The position numbers and the translations under genes are program-made. DNA of 60,803 bases from CAVYYW01 sp963772845 (GTDB lineage: Bacteria; Bacillota; Bacilli; Bacillales; Sporolactobacillaceae): contig CAVYYW010000018.1 in NCBI GenBank assembly GCA_963772845.1, forward strand, positions 1 to 60,803, read 5' to 3'. Shown one piece after another: positions 54,197 to 60,803 of this stretch. The notes beneath the pieces were generated by a model, which did no database searches, was not told where the DNA came from, and saw only the letters and a list, made by a program, of their open reading frames with translations. Numbering within the stretch: the stretch's first letter is position 1; the number at the start of each line of letters is the position of its first letter.

Positions 54197-54700
54197 ATGC
54201 CGTTTACTGAATGTTCATTTGAAGAGGCTGCTGTGAGCTATGAGCCGTTAATTAAGAAAATGATTAAGCAATACCGGGATGGAATGACTTATGATGAGGC
54301 GTATCAAATGGGGCTGATTGCTTTATGGGAAGCAACTCAAACCTATGATTCAGCCAGAGGGTATTTTCCTGCTTATGTTAAATTTCATTTGACACGTACT
54401 TTTCTGACGGTTATCCGGAATCGTCAGAAAGATAGTGAACGCCATGTATGGAATGACACGCTGATTGCAGGTGTGTCTACTTTAGGCGATGACCAGGCGG
54501 ATCTCTTTGTGAAAAACGAAGTGGAGCGATGCCAGACGCTGCTGACTCGGCGGGAATATAACTGGCTGTACTTTACCGTCATCAAAGGATTTAGGACAGC
54601 AGATCTAGCCAATTTATTCGACGTTTCTCAGCATACCGTCCGATCATGGAAAAAGTCAGCGGTAAAAAAACTGCGAGAAGAACTAAAGGAAAAGGAATAA
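54197..54700 (+). CDS. Small sigma-70 family RNA polymerase sigma factor
   Basis: 167 residues from ATG 54197 (GGATGGA upstream). The frame stays open back to 54005, but that part includes R18 and has no ribosome site. Region 2 is visible as GMTYDEAYQMGLIALWEATQTYDSARGYFPAYVKFHLTRTFLTVIRN and region 4 as LTRREYNWLYFTVIKGFRTADLANLFDVSQHTVRSWKKSAVKKL. It is a short sigma factor without region 1, probably controlling a small regulon; I cannot assign it to a named B. subtilis sigma. It is placed between two MITE copies and closed by a terminator. Confidence 0.8.
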   Translation: MPFTECSFEEAAVSYEPLIKKMIKQYRDGMTYDEAYQMGLIALWEATQTYDSARGYFPAYVKFHLTRTFLTVIRNRQKDSERHVWNDTLIAGVSTLGDDQADLFVKNEVERCQTLLTRREYNWLYFTVIKGFRTADLANLFDVSQHTVRSWKKSAVKKLREELKEKE

Positions 54701-54703
54701 AAG

Positions 54704-54740
54704 AAGAAGAAGCGGATTTCCGCTTCTTCTTTATTTTTAT
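54704..54740 (+). terminator. Terminator of the sigma-factor gene
   Basis: 13-bp perfect stem AAGAAGAAGCGGA / TCCGCTTCTTCTT with TATTTTTAT. Confidence 0.85.
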
Positions 54741-54759
54741 AACAACAGATCATCTCAAA

Positions 54760-55215
54760 GCCATGGTGGGGCAACGAGTGGCGTATGGAAGGAAAAAAAC
54801 GAGACTCCTGAGGGATCAGCGAGATGCCACTGAAAAAGTCCCTCTATGTTGTCATGTCTGTTGATTTCGCTCTAGGCTGCTCGCTTTCCAGGGCACGGCC
54901 TCAGCTAACTTTGGTTTAAGCTTTGTGCGCCAAAGTGGATCTTCGGACGCGTGCTAGTCCCGCGGAGTCTCGCGCCTTCCGCTTCAATCAATGGATATGA
55001 TGTCTACTAGAAGTCAATTAAGGCTATAGATTTTCGAGGCCATCAGCTGATCACATGGCGTCTTAAATGTTCCATCAGCACAGCTGAGAGAACGTGATAA
55101 AACTCTAAATGGACTTTTTCAGTGGCCACATCAGCGAGCTAAGCGAGACCCTGCAGCGCCACACAGTCGTCTGCGCGAGGAGGCTAGCGGATCGCCCTCG
55201 GAAAGCGAGCATTTT
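54760..55215. mobile_element. Older Bacillus-type repeat interrupted by M2
   Basis: Left part GAGACTCCTGAGGGATCAGCGAG (in two pieces GAGACTCCTGAGGG and ATCAGCGAG) and right part AGCGAGACCCTGCAGCG...CGCGAGGAGGCTAGCGGATCGCCC...GGAAAGCGAGC resemble a short non-coding repeat I recall as widespread in Bacillaceae. M2 sits inside it, and ATCAGCGAG is present on both sides of M2. Confidence 0.45.
54826..55126. mobile_element. MITE-like element copy M2
   Basis: About 300 bp with near-perfect 16-bp terminal inverted repeats GCCACTGAAAAAGTCC / GGACTTTTTCAGTGGC, same orientation as M1. The 9-bp sequence ATCAGCGAG occurs 2-3 bp outside both ends (54815-54823, 55129-55137) and may be a target duplication. 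No open frame. Confidence 0.8.
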
Positions 55216-55319
55216 TCCGACAAAGCCACTATTTTTTTGAAGTCACTATGAAATTCTGTTTCTTTAAGCATTTGAAGCAAAAGCAATTATGAAATTGATT
55301 CAATCATTAAAAAAATATA

Positions 55320-55537
55320 AATCTGAACAAGATTTTTCATGAATTTAAGCTGATTTATTAAAGATCTATACAAAATCAGCCTCCGAATGGGTCTAGAAGG
55401 TGGTTCAAGAGGGGGTGGGACCGTTCCCATGGGAAAGCAATTGTCCAAATTTCGGATTTGCCCGCCACTTCCGTTAGTTTGCCTGCCACTTTCCGTCATT
55501 TGCCCGCCACTTTCCGTCATTTGCCCGCCACTTTCCG
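55320..55537 (-). repeat. S repeat copy S3
   Basis: On the minus strand, four units of GAAAGTGGCGGGCAAATGAC type (20-21 bp period, 55454-55537) lead into a diverged tail with CAATTG, GGGAACGGTCCC and a distal CTGATTT...AAATCAGC pair. It lies between the sigma region and the iron-transport genes. Confidence 0.8.
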
Positions 55538-55560
55538 ATATTTTCCTTTTCACCGTAAAT

Positions 55561-55590
55561 CACCCCCGCCCATTCACACGGGTGGGGGGA
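55561..55590. terminator. GC-rich hairpin at the end of the iron-transport operon
   Basis: CACCCCCGCCC / CGGGTGGGGGG imperfect stem just beyond the permease stop; only a weak T run on the minus strand. Confidence 0.45.
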
Positions 55591-56598
55591 TTATTTTCTC
55601 AATAACAAATAGATAAAATAAGGGCCGCCGATCAGAGCGGTCATGATGCCTGCTGGAATTTCGGCAGACGCTAACAGATTACGGCCGATTGTGTCTGCGA
55701 TCAGCAGCAGCCAGCCGCCAGTGAGGATGGCGATGGGGATCATTAATTGATGGCGGTGTCCCACTAATGTTTTGGCGATATGGGGGGCCATTAAACCAAT
55801 AAACGCGATGCCTCCTGTAACGGATACGGCGGCAGCTGCTAAGGCGACCGCGGCAAGAAGAAGCAGTAATCGTTCCTTTTCCAGATTAAGGCCAATGCCG
55901 ATCGCTGCGGGTTCGCTTAAGTTAAGCAGGTTCAGCTGGCGGGCTTTATATAAGGTAAAGGGGAGTAAAATAACTAACCAGGGGAGGATTGCCCACACAA
56001 ATGGCCAGTCCGAGCCCCAGATGCTTCCGGCCAGCCATTTTGAAATGAAATCGACTTTTTCCCGGTCGGCGGAGGAAATCAGGACAATCATTGCACCGGA
56101 CAATGCCATGGAGAATCCGACGCCTGTAAGAACAAGCCTGATAGGCTGCAGGCCGATGTTTCTTTTATAGGAAAAAAGGTAAATAAAAGCCGCTGTCAGG
56201 AAGGCGCCGAAAAACGCAACGACCGGCATCATATAGACAAAGGTACCCGGGTCTGCAGGAATAAACAAGAAAAAAATAGTGATGGCCACACCTGCACCGG
56301 AATTAATGCCGATGATGCCCGGGTCTGCCAGGTCATTCCGTGTGATGCTTTGCAAAATCGTTCCCGAGGCTGCGAGGGCCATACCGGCAAGAAGCGTGAT
56401 CGCGATCCGCGGAAGTCTGAGATCATACAGCACAAATTCTTCTTTAAACGTCCCATAACCAAAAATAGCAGGAATCAGACGGTTATATGACAGGGAGGCC
56501 GCTCCCATCCCCATTCCAATGAAGATGGTCAAAATAATCAAACCGATTAATAGGGTAAGTGTGATCTGCTGCTTTTTAAGTGTTCTGACGTGTATCAT
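55591..56598 (-). CDS. Iron-siderophore ABC permease 2 (FecCD family)
   Basis: 335 residues, about nine or ten helices. FecCD motifs DLRLPRIAITLLAGMALAASGTILQ, NDLADPGIIGINSGAGV, and GGIAFIGLMAPHIAKTLVGHRHQLMIP are all present. It forms a heterodimeric channel with the product of the gene overlapping it by 4 bp upstream. Last gene of the Fur-controlled operon. Confidence 0.93.
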   Translation of the reverse strand: MIHVRTLKKQQITLTLLIGLIILTIFIGMGMGAASLSYNRLIPAIFGYGTFKEEFVLYDLRLPRIAITLLAGMALAASGTILQSITRNDLADPGIIGINSGAGVAITIFFLFIPADPGTFVYMMPVVAFFGAFLTAAFIYLFSYKRNIGLQPIRLVLTGVGFSMALSGAMIVLISSADREKVDFISKWLAGSIWGSDWPFVWAILPWLVILLPFTLYKARQLNLLNLSEPAAIGIGLNLEKERLLLLLAAVALAAAAVSVTGGIAFIGLMAPHIAKTLVGHRHQLMIPIAILTGGWLLLIADTIGRNLLASAEIPAGIMTALIGGPYFIYLLLRK

Positions 56599-57599
56599 TT
56601 GAGAGCTTTCCCTCCTTTATTAACAATAAAGAGAAAGAAGGGTAAGCCGAGTATGGCGACAATCGCAGCAACCGGTGTTTCGTATGGCGCATTGATCGTC
56701 CGTCCGGCTGTATCGGCGAGCAGCATAAAGGCTCCGCCAACCATGGCTGACATCGGAATAATATATCGGTAATCGGTTCCAACAAGGGCTCGGACAATAT
56801 GAGGAATCATTAATCCGATAAAGGCGAGATTGCCGACAAGGGCGACTGCAGCACCCGCCAGCATGATGGTGATGATAAATAGAAATGTTTTGATTTGGGT
56901 CGTTTTTTGGCCTAGTCCAATGGCAAGTTCTTGATTTAAACTGAGAATGGTCAGCTGTCTTGAGAGGAGCACGGAGACTAAGATGCCTATTATGATAAAA
57001 GGGGAAATGACCTCAATCTGTGACCATCTGGTGCCGATCATTCCGCCTGCCGTCCACATAGAGACGTCCTTAGAGATCTTGAAATAAATTCCGATCCCTT
57101 CTGCAGCAGCACTAAGGAAAGCGGAGACGGCTGCACCGGCTAAGACCAGCCGAAACGGTGAAAAGCCGCCTTTTTTCACTGAACCGATTCCAATAACAAG
57201 TAAAGCTCCAGCCGCTGCCCCAATAAAGCAGGCAATTAAGATCGCGAAATAATTAGCCGATGGGACCAGGGCGAGCGTTAACGCCAAGGCGGCATTTGCT
57301 CCGGCTGTTAAGCCGAGCAGTCCGGGGTCTGCCAGGGGATTTCTCGTCAGACCTTGCATAATGGCGCCAGAAATGGCAAGAGCAGACCCGACCAGAATAG
57401 CGGCCGTTTCACGTGGCAGGCGGATTTCCCGAAGCATCAGGGTTTGTTCATTCGAGACATGTGTGGTAAAGGCCAGCCAGACGCTCGCCGTTCCGGTACT
57501 GGCTGCACCGAATCTCATTGCAATGATAAAGGAGCCAATTAATATTAATATTCCGGCTATGAATTTATAGAATAGGGATAGCGAAAGAATCTGTTTCAT
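56595..57599 (-). CDS. Iron-siderophore ABC permease 1 (FecCD family)
   Basis: 334 residues from ATG 57599 (GAGGGTACC upstream). Same family signatures: EIRLPRETAAILVGSALAISGAIMQGLTRNPLADPGLLGLTAGANAALAL in segments, and GNLAFIGLMIPHIVRALVGTDYRYIIP. Coupled to permease 2. It follows the binding-protein gene by 40 bp. Confidence 0.93.
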   Translation of the reverse strand: MKQILSLSLFYKFIAGILILIGSFIIAMRFGAASTGTASVWLAFTTHVSNEQTLMLREIRLPRETAAILVGSALAISGAIMQGLTRNPLADPGLLGLTAGANAALALTLALVPSANYFAILIACFIGAAAGALLVIGIGSVKKGGFSPFRLVLAGAAVSAFLSAAAEGIGIYFKISKDVSMWTAGGMIGTRWSQIEVISPFIIIGILVSVLLSRQLTILSLNQELAIGLGQKTTQIKTFLFIITIMLAGAAVALVGNLAFIGLMIPHIVRALVGTDYRYIIPMSAMVGGAFMLLADTAGRTINAPYETPVAAIVAILGLPFFLFIVNKGGKALK

Positions 57600-57638
57600 T
57601 GTAGGTACCCTCATTTTGAAAAATTAAGTCAAGTCTTT

Positions 57639-58572
57639 TTATTGCTGCTGGCTGCCAAGAAAGACCTTTTTGAAATAGCTTAATTGATAGTCCAGTGTTA
57701 GAGGGTCATTGAAGTAAAAGGCTTTGGCGTTAACTTCAAAGACATGATTCTTTTTGACAGCGGGAATATTTTTGTACGTCTGTGTTTGCTGAAAAGAGGT
57801 TTTCGTGTCCGAATTCTTACTGAAGATGATATAATCTCCGGCGTACTCTGGAAGGACTTCTGGCGAGATCGCGTAATAACCAGGCTTTAGAGCCATTTTT
57901 TTAACCTTCTCCGGCATCTTCAAGCCCATTTCCTGATAAAGAATTTCTGTTCCCCGTCCCCAGTTATCACCGAAAACATAAAGCTGCTTGCCAAAGTTCT
58001 CAATGACTGAAACGGTGGCGTCCTTTCCGATTTTGTCTTTAATTTTGTCTCCTTCTTTATGCGCGCGGCTTTTGAAATTCTTAATCCATTTCTTGGCTTC
58101 ATCTTCTTTGTTTAACAGCTTGCCGATCTCCAGATGCTGGGTCAGGTAGTCCACCTTGCCATATGTATAGGTGACTGTCGGTGCAATTTTTTTTAGTTTA
58201 TCAATATTTTTTGTGTTGGATAGACCGATAATCAAGTCAGGGTTCAACGCAATAATTTTCTCAAGGTTATCGTCTGAAACGGTTTTAGCATCTTTTAATT
58301 TGTTTTTAAAACGCGGGTTCATCTTGGACCAGGAATCCACGCCGACAACCGGAACGCCAAGAGCCATGACGTTCCCAGCAAAAGAAGAAAGGACAACGAC
58401 CCGTTTGGGGTGAGAAGGGACTTCAACCGGACCCGTTTTCTGATTGATAGATTCTGGTTGTGGATTCTTTATTTTTACCTGTTGTTTTGTTCTGTTTGTC
58501 CGTTGAAGCGCTGCTGCACGCGGTGAGAATGAGCGCCAGCATGAGCAGAAATGGGATCCATTGTTTTTTCAT
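57639..58572 (-). pseudogene. Iron-siderophore binding lipoprotein, one frameshift
   Basis: Start ATG 58572 (AGGAGACGATCG upstream). Lipoprotein signal with lipobox LILTACSS. A one-base shift in an A-rich stretch near 58470 is needed to join the N-terminus to NPQPESINQKTGPVEVPSHPKRVVVLSSFAGNVMALGVPVVGVD and then the class III binding fold (LNPDLIIGLSNTKNIDKLKKIAPTV). FhuD/YxeB-like, probably for a hydroxamate-type siderophore. The rest is intact, so a sequencing error is likely. Confidence 0.85.
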
Positions 58573-59368
58573 ATCGATCGTCTCCTTTTAGTAAGTTATA
58601 AGTGATGCACATCGGTTTATTTGTTCGTGGGTCTCTGCCAATTTCAGCGTCAATCTGAAAGACCTCCCTCAGGACCTGCGGCTGGATGACCTCTTCGCTT
58701 GTTCCCGTCTTTACAATCTTTCCAGCTTTTAATGCGATAATGGCATCTGCAAAACGGGAAGCTTGGTTTAAATCGTGAAGCACCATGACGATGGTCCGGC
58801 CTTGTTCTTTGTTAAGCTTCTGCAAAAGCTCCAGAACCTCCAGCTGATGAGCCATGTCCAGATACGTCGTCGGTTCATCAAGAAAAATCATTTCTGTTTC
58901 CTGAGCAAGCGCCAAAGCAACCCATACACGCTGGCGTTGACCGCCAGACAGCGCATCAACAGGGGTGTTTTTGAAATCCGCCGTCCCTGTTACATCTAGT
59001 GCCCAATTGATCATTTTGAAGTCTTTTTCATTTAGACGCCCGAAGCCTTTTTGATACGGATAGCGGCCATAAGACACCAGTTCGCCGGCAGTCAGGCCAC
59101 CCGGACTTTCTGGAGTCTGCGGCAAAATAGCCATTTTCTTTGCAAGCGCTTTTGTGTTCTCTTCTGATAAATGCTTGCCATCAAGAATAATGGAACCAGA
59201 ATGATGAGAAATAATCCGGGTCATTGCCTTTAATAGCGTCGATTTCCCGCAGCCGTTCGGGCCGATGATGGCGGTGATTTTATGATCAGGAATCTCGATT
59301 GAAAGGCCCTTAACAATTAAGCCATCGCCATAGCCGACATTAAGATCCTTTGTAAAAAGGCGAACCAT
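58475..59368 (-). CDS. Iron-siderophore ABC transporter ATPase (FecE/YusV-like)
   Basis: ATG 59368 with AGGAGG upstream. Walker A GPNGCGKST, signature LSGGQRQRVW, Walker B MIFLDEPTTYLDM, H-loop VLHDLNQ. First gene of the operon under the Fur box. The family normally ends near CITYNLLKGDDR; here the frame runs on for about 98 bp into the binding-protein gene, giving an unusual arginine/glutamine tail. A missing base or a lost stop codon is likely. Confidence 0.9.
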   Translation of the reverse strand: MVRLFTKDLNVGYGDGLIVKGLSIEIPDHKITAIIGPNGCGKSTLLKAMTRIISHHSGSIILDGKHLSEENTKALAKKMAILPQTPESPGGLTAGELVSYGRYPYQKGFGRLNEKDFKMINWALDVTGTADFKNTPVDALSGGQRQRVWVALALAQETEMIFLDEPTTYLDMAHQLEVLELLQKLNKEQGRTIVMVLHDLNQASRFADAIIALKAGKIVKTGTSEEVIQPQVLREVFQIDAEIGRDPRTNKPMCITYNLLKGDDRYEKTMDPISAHAGAHSHRVQQRFNGQTEQNNR

Positions 59369-59407
59369 TGGAAACCTCCTAATCGATTTAAATATAACTT
59401 TATGGTT

Positions 59408-59426
59408 GATAATGATTATCAGTATC
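59408..59426. promoter_or_regulatory. Fur box
   Basis: GATAATGATTATCAGTATC matches the classic 19-bp Fur consensus at 17 positions. It lies between the divergent ATPase (start 59368) and reductase (start 59504) genes and probably represses both when iron is plentiful. Confidence 0.85.
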
Positions 59427-59503
59427 ATTTACAATGTAACTATAATAATATTACATAACGATGTCAAACAGTATTTTTTTATAAATGAACAGGGGTGGGG
59501 AAG

Positions 59504-60534
59504 TTGCCAGCAGGTGAATGTTTTGATGTAACCATCATTGGAGGAGGTCCTTCAGGTCTTTATTCAGCTTTTTACAGTGGACTGAGAGAGATGAAAACAA
59601 AGCTGATCGAAGCACAGCCCCATCTGGGGGGCAAAATTCATGTGTATCCGGAGAAAACGATCGGGGATGTTGGCGGTGTGCCGCCTATAACGGGGGCAAA
59701 ACTGATCGAGCAGCTTATTGAACAAGGTATGACCTTTAACCCTGAGGTCGTTTTGAATGAAAAAATCCTGTCTATTTCTCGTGAGGATTCAGGAGAGTTT
59801 GTGTTAAAAGCAGATTCAGGGCAGGTTCATTATTCCAAGACGCTTATCATTGCAACGGGCAGCGGGATCCTAAAGCCTCAGAAGCTGAAGATCGAAGGAG
59901 CGGAAAAATTTGAGGTTTCCAATCTTCATTACACGGTGCCTTCCTTAAATCAATTTATAAATAAGCGGGTGATTATTTCAGGCGGAGGAAATTCTGCCAT
60001 TGACTGGGCTAATGAAATCGAACCGTTTGCTGAGCAGGTTTATCTGACCTTTCGAAAAGCAGATTTAGAGGGTCATGAATCTCAAATCTCGCGTTTGAAA
60101 AACAGTACGGTGGAATGCCTTCCCCATACGTCCATAACAAAGCTCATGACAGGGAAACATCAGGAAGCTATTAAATACGTCGAATTGACAAATCAAAAGA
60201 CAGGCGGGCTTCATAGATTGACAGTTGATGACGTCATCATTAACCATGGCTTTCATCAGGACGCAGCGCTGCTTAGTGAAAGCGGGATGGATCTTGAATT
60301 AGTTGATCAATGTTATATAGCCGGGAATGCCACGAGCGAAATTCTGTTCAGGGTGTGTATGCAGCTGGGGATATCCTGAAGCATGAAGGCAAGTTAAATT
60401 TAATCGCAGGGGCTTTCCAGGACGCTGCCAATGCTGTCAACAAAGCCAAGACATTCATTCAGCCTGACGCAGGAGCTGCCGCCATGGTTTCTTCCCACAA
60501 TCAGGTTTTTCAAAAAGCAAAGGAACGCCCTTGA
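59504..60534 (+). pseudogene. Ferredoxin/flavodoxin-NADP+ reductase (YcgT/YumC type), one frameshift
   Basis: Thioredoxin-reductase-like flavoprotein that passes electrons from NADPH to ferredoxin. TTG 59504 follows GGGGTGGGGAAG; a GTG at 59495 is possible. FAD motif IIGGGPSGLYSAFYSG, LGGKIHVYPEKTIGDVGG, NADPH motif ISGGGNSAIDWANEIE, and the final FAD contact QGVYAAGDILKHEGKLNL. One extra base near 60340 breaks the frame just before VQGVYAAGD. Its Fur box suggests a role in iron release from siderophores, as proposed for YcgT. Confidence 0.87.
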
Positions 60535-60741
60535 AAGAAGCGGCGCGTCAAGCATTTTTAGTCGAAACGCTTTAAAATAGCTGGATAGCCTTCAGAAAAG
60601 ATAAATACCCCACTAACCTATTCGATTAATTTCGACAATAAAGTAAAATTCTTGGTTCTAAATCCAATAATTTTTACATTTAAAAAACGAAATCCTATAT
60701 AATAGGAGTATGATACAAAGAAGCTTTCAGGGGGCATTTAT

Positions 60742-60803
60742 ATGAAAAAGGCAGGGATTTCTATTGGTGTATTCGCTTGTTCGTTGATGATTTTATCGGC
60801 TTG
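60742..60803 (+). CDS. Start of a secreted or lipoprotein gene (truncated by window end)
   Basis: ATG 60742 after CAGGGGG; MKKAGISIGVFACSLMILSA is a signal peptide that may lead into a lipobox cysteine at the window edge. Nothing further can be said. Confidence 0.6.
   Translation, partial: MKKAGISIGVFACSLMILSA

Noticed and set aside
53627..55126. Composite transposon carrying the sigma factor
   Set aside because: M1 and M2 have no transposase and M1's left end is degenerate; independent insertions are at least as likely, so it is only noted as a possibility.
55287..55553. Minus-strand frame with repeats like TESGGQM
   Set aside because: It is simply the S3 repeat units read in frame (a 21-bp period gives 7-residue repeats); no start signals and no similar frame at S1 or S2.
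1..60803. tRNA, rRNA or classical riboswitch/T-box elements
   Set aside because: I looked for cloverleaf, rRNA-like and T-box (TGGNACCGCG) patterns and saw none convincing by eye; a covariance-model search would be decisive.

Overview
The gene content points to a low-to-moderate GC, endospore-former-type Firmicute of the order Bacillales. It includes a dppABCDE-like dipeptide operon with D-aminopeptidase, a YkfB/YkfC-like murein-peptide pair, an RsbR-type STAS protein, a Fur-controlled siderophore transporter with a YcgT-like reductase, Bacillus-type AGGAGG ribosome sites with many TTG/GTG starts, and U-tailed hairpin terminators. The species cannot be named from the sequence alone.

Layout. 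0-2.9 kb: a broken family 3 beta-glucosidase with a partial tandem duplication. 3.3-7.3 kb (minus): Na+/solute symporter with a tiny membrane partner, DUF2848 protein, nitrilase-type amidase, GntR regulator. 7.6-8.7 kb: small proteins and a holin-like type I toxin. 9.0-12.9 kb: DUF3870, DUF819 transporter, dipeptide epimerase, NlpC/P60 endopeptidase. 13.0-18.9 kb (minus): transketolase, ascorbate-type PTS IIC and IIB, and their PRD regulator. 19.5-23 kb: galE, a REP-associated tyrosine transposase (RAYT), a 22-residue-repeat coiled-coil protein, DUF805. 23.7-33.2 kb: amidohydrolase, Lrp regulator, M42 peptidase and the dpp operon. 34.7-46.7 kb: a 12-kb amino-sugar/glycoside island with two GH4 enzymes, NagB, a BadF-type kinase, an ABC importer, two Gfo/Idh/MocA enzymes, a GNAT and an AraC regulator. 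47-53.6 kb: mannonate dehydratase, decayed carbamoylase, VanZ, RsbR paralogue, aldo/keto reductase, YczE-like protein. 53.6-55.5 kb: a small sigma factor between two MITE-like copies. 55.6-60.5 kb: a Fur-regulated iron importer and ferredoxin-NADP reductase.

The most striking feature is a dispersed short repeat, here called R. Its core is about 30 bp, GTGCCTGTCACGCCCC followed by GG(T/A)(T/A)TTTGTCGAAT. I count about 20 cores at 18 loci in 60.8 kb, and one copy lies 200 bp upstream of the RAYT gene. Copies sit at the 3' ends of genes in the gene's own orientation. They carry locus-specific stuttered left ends, some bring their own terminator, and several are translated: as C-terminal tails with the motif ACHAPxFVE, or as the linker KNRGVTGT inside transketolase. 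Two nearly identical 99-bp R copies in direct orientation bracket the sugar island, which itself contains none. A second repeat family, S, consists of 20-21 bp AAGTGGCAGGCAAA units plus a conserved tail.

Caution: about 20 single-base indels interrupt otherwise well-conserved genes across the window, several in short homopolymers. Many 'pseudogenes' below may be sequencing errors in an unpolished assembly.
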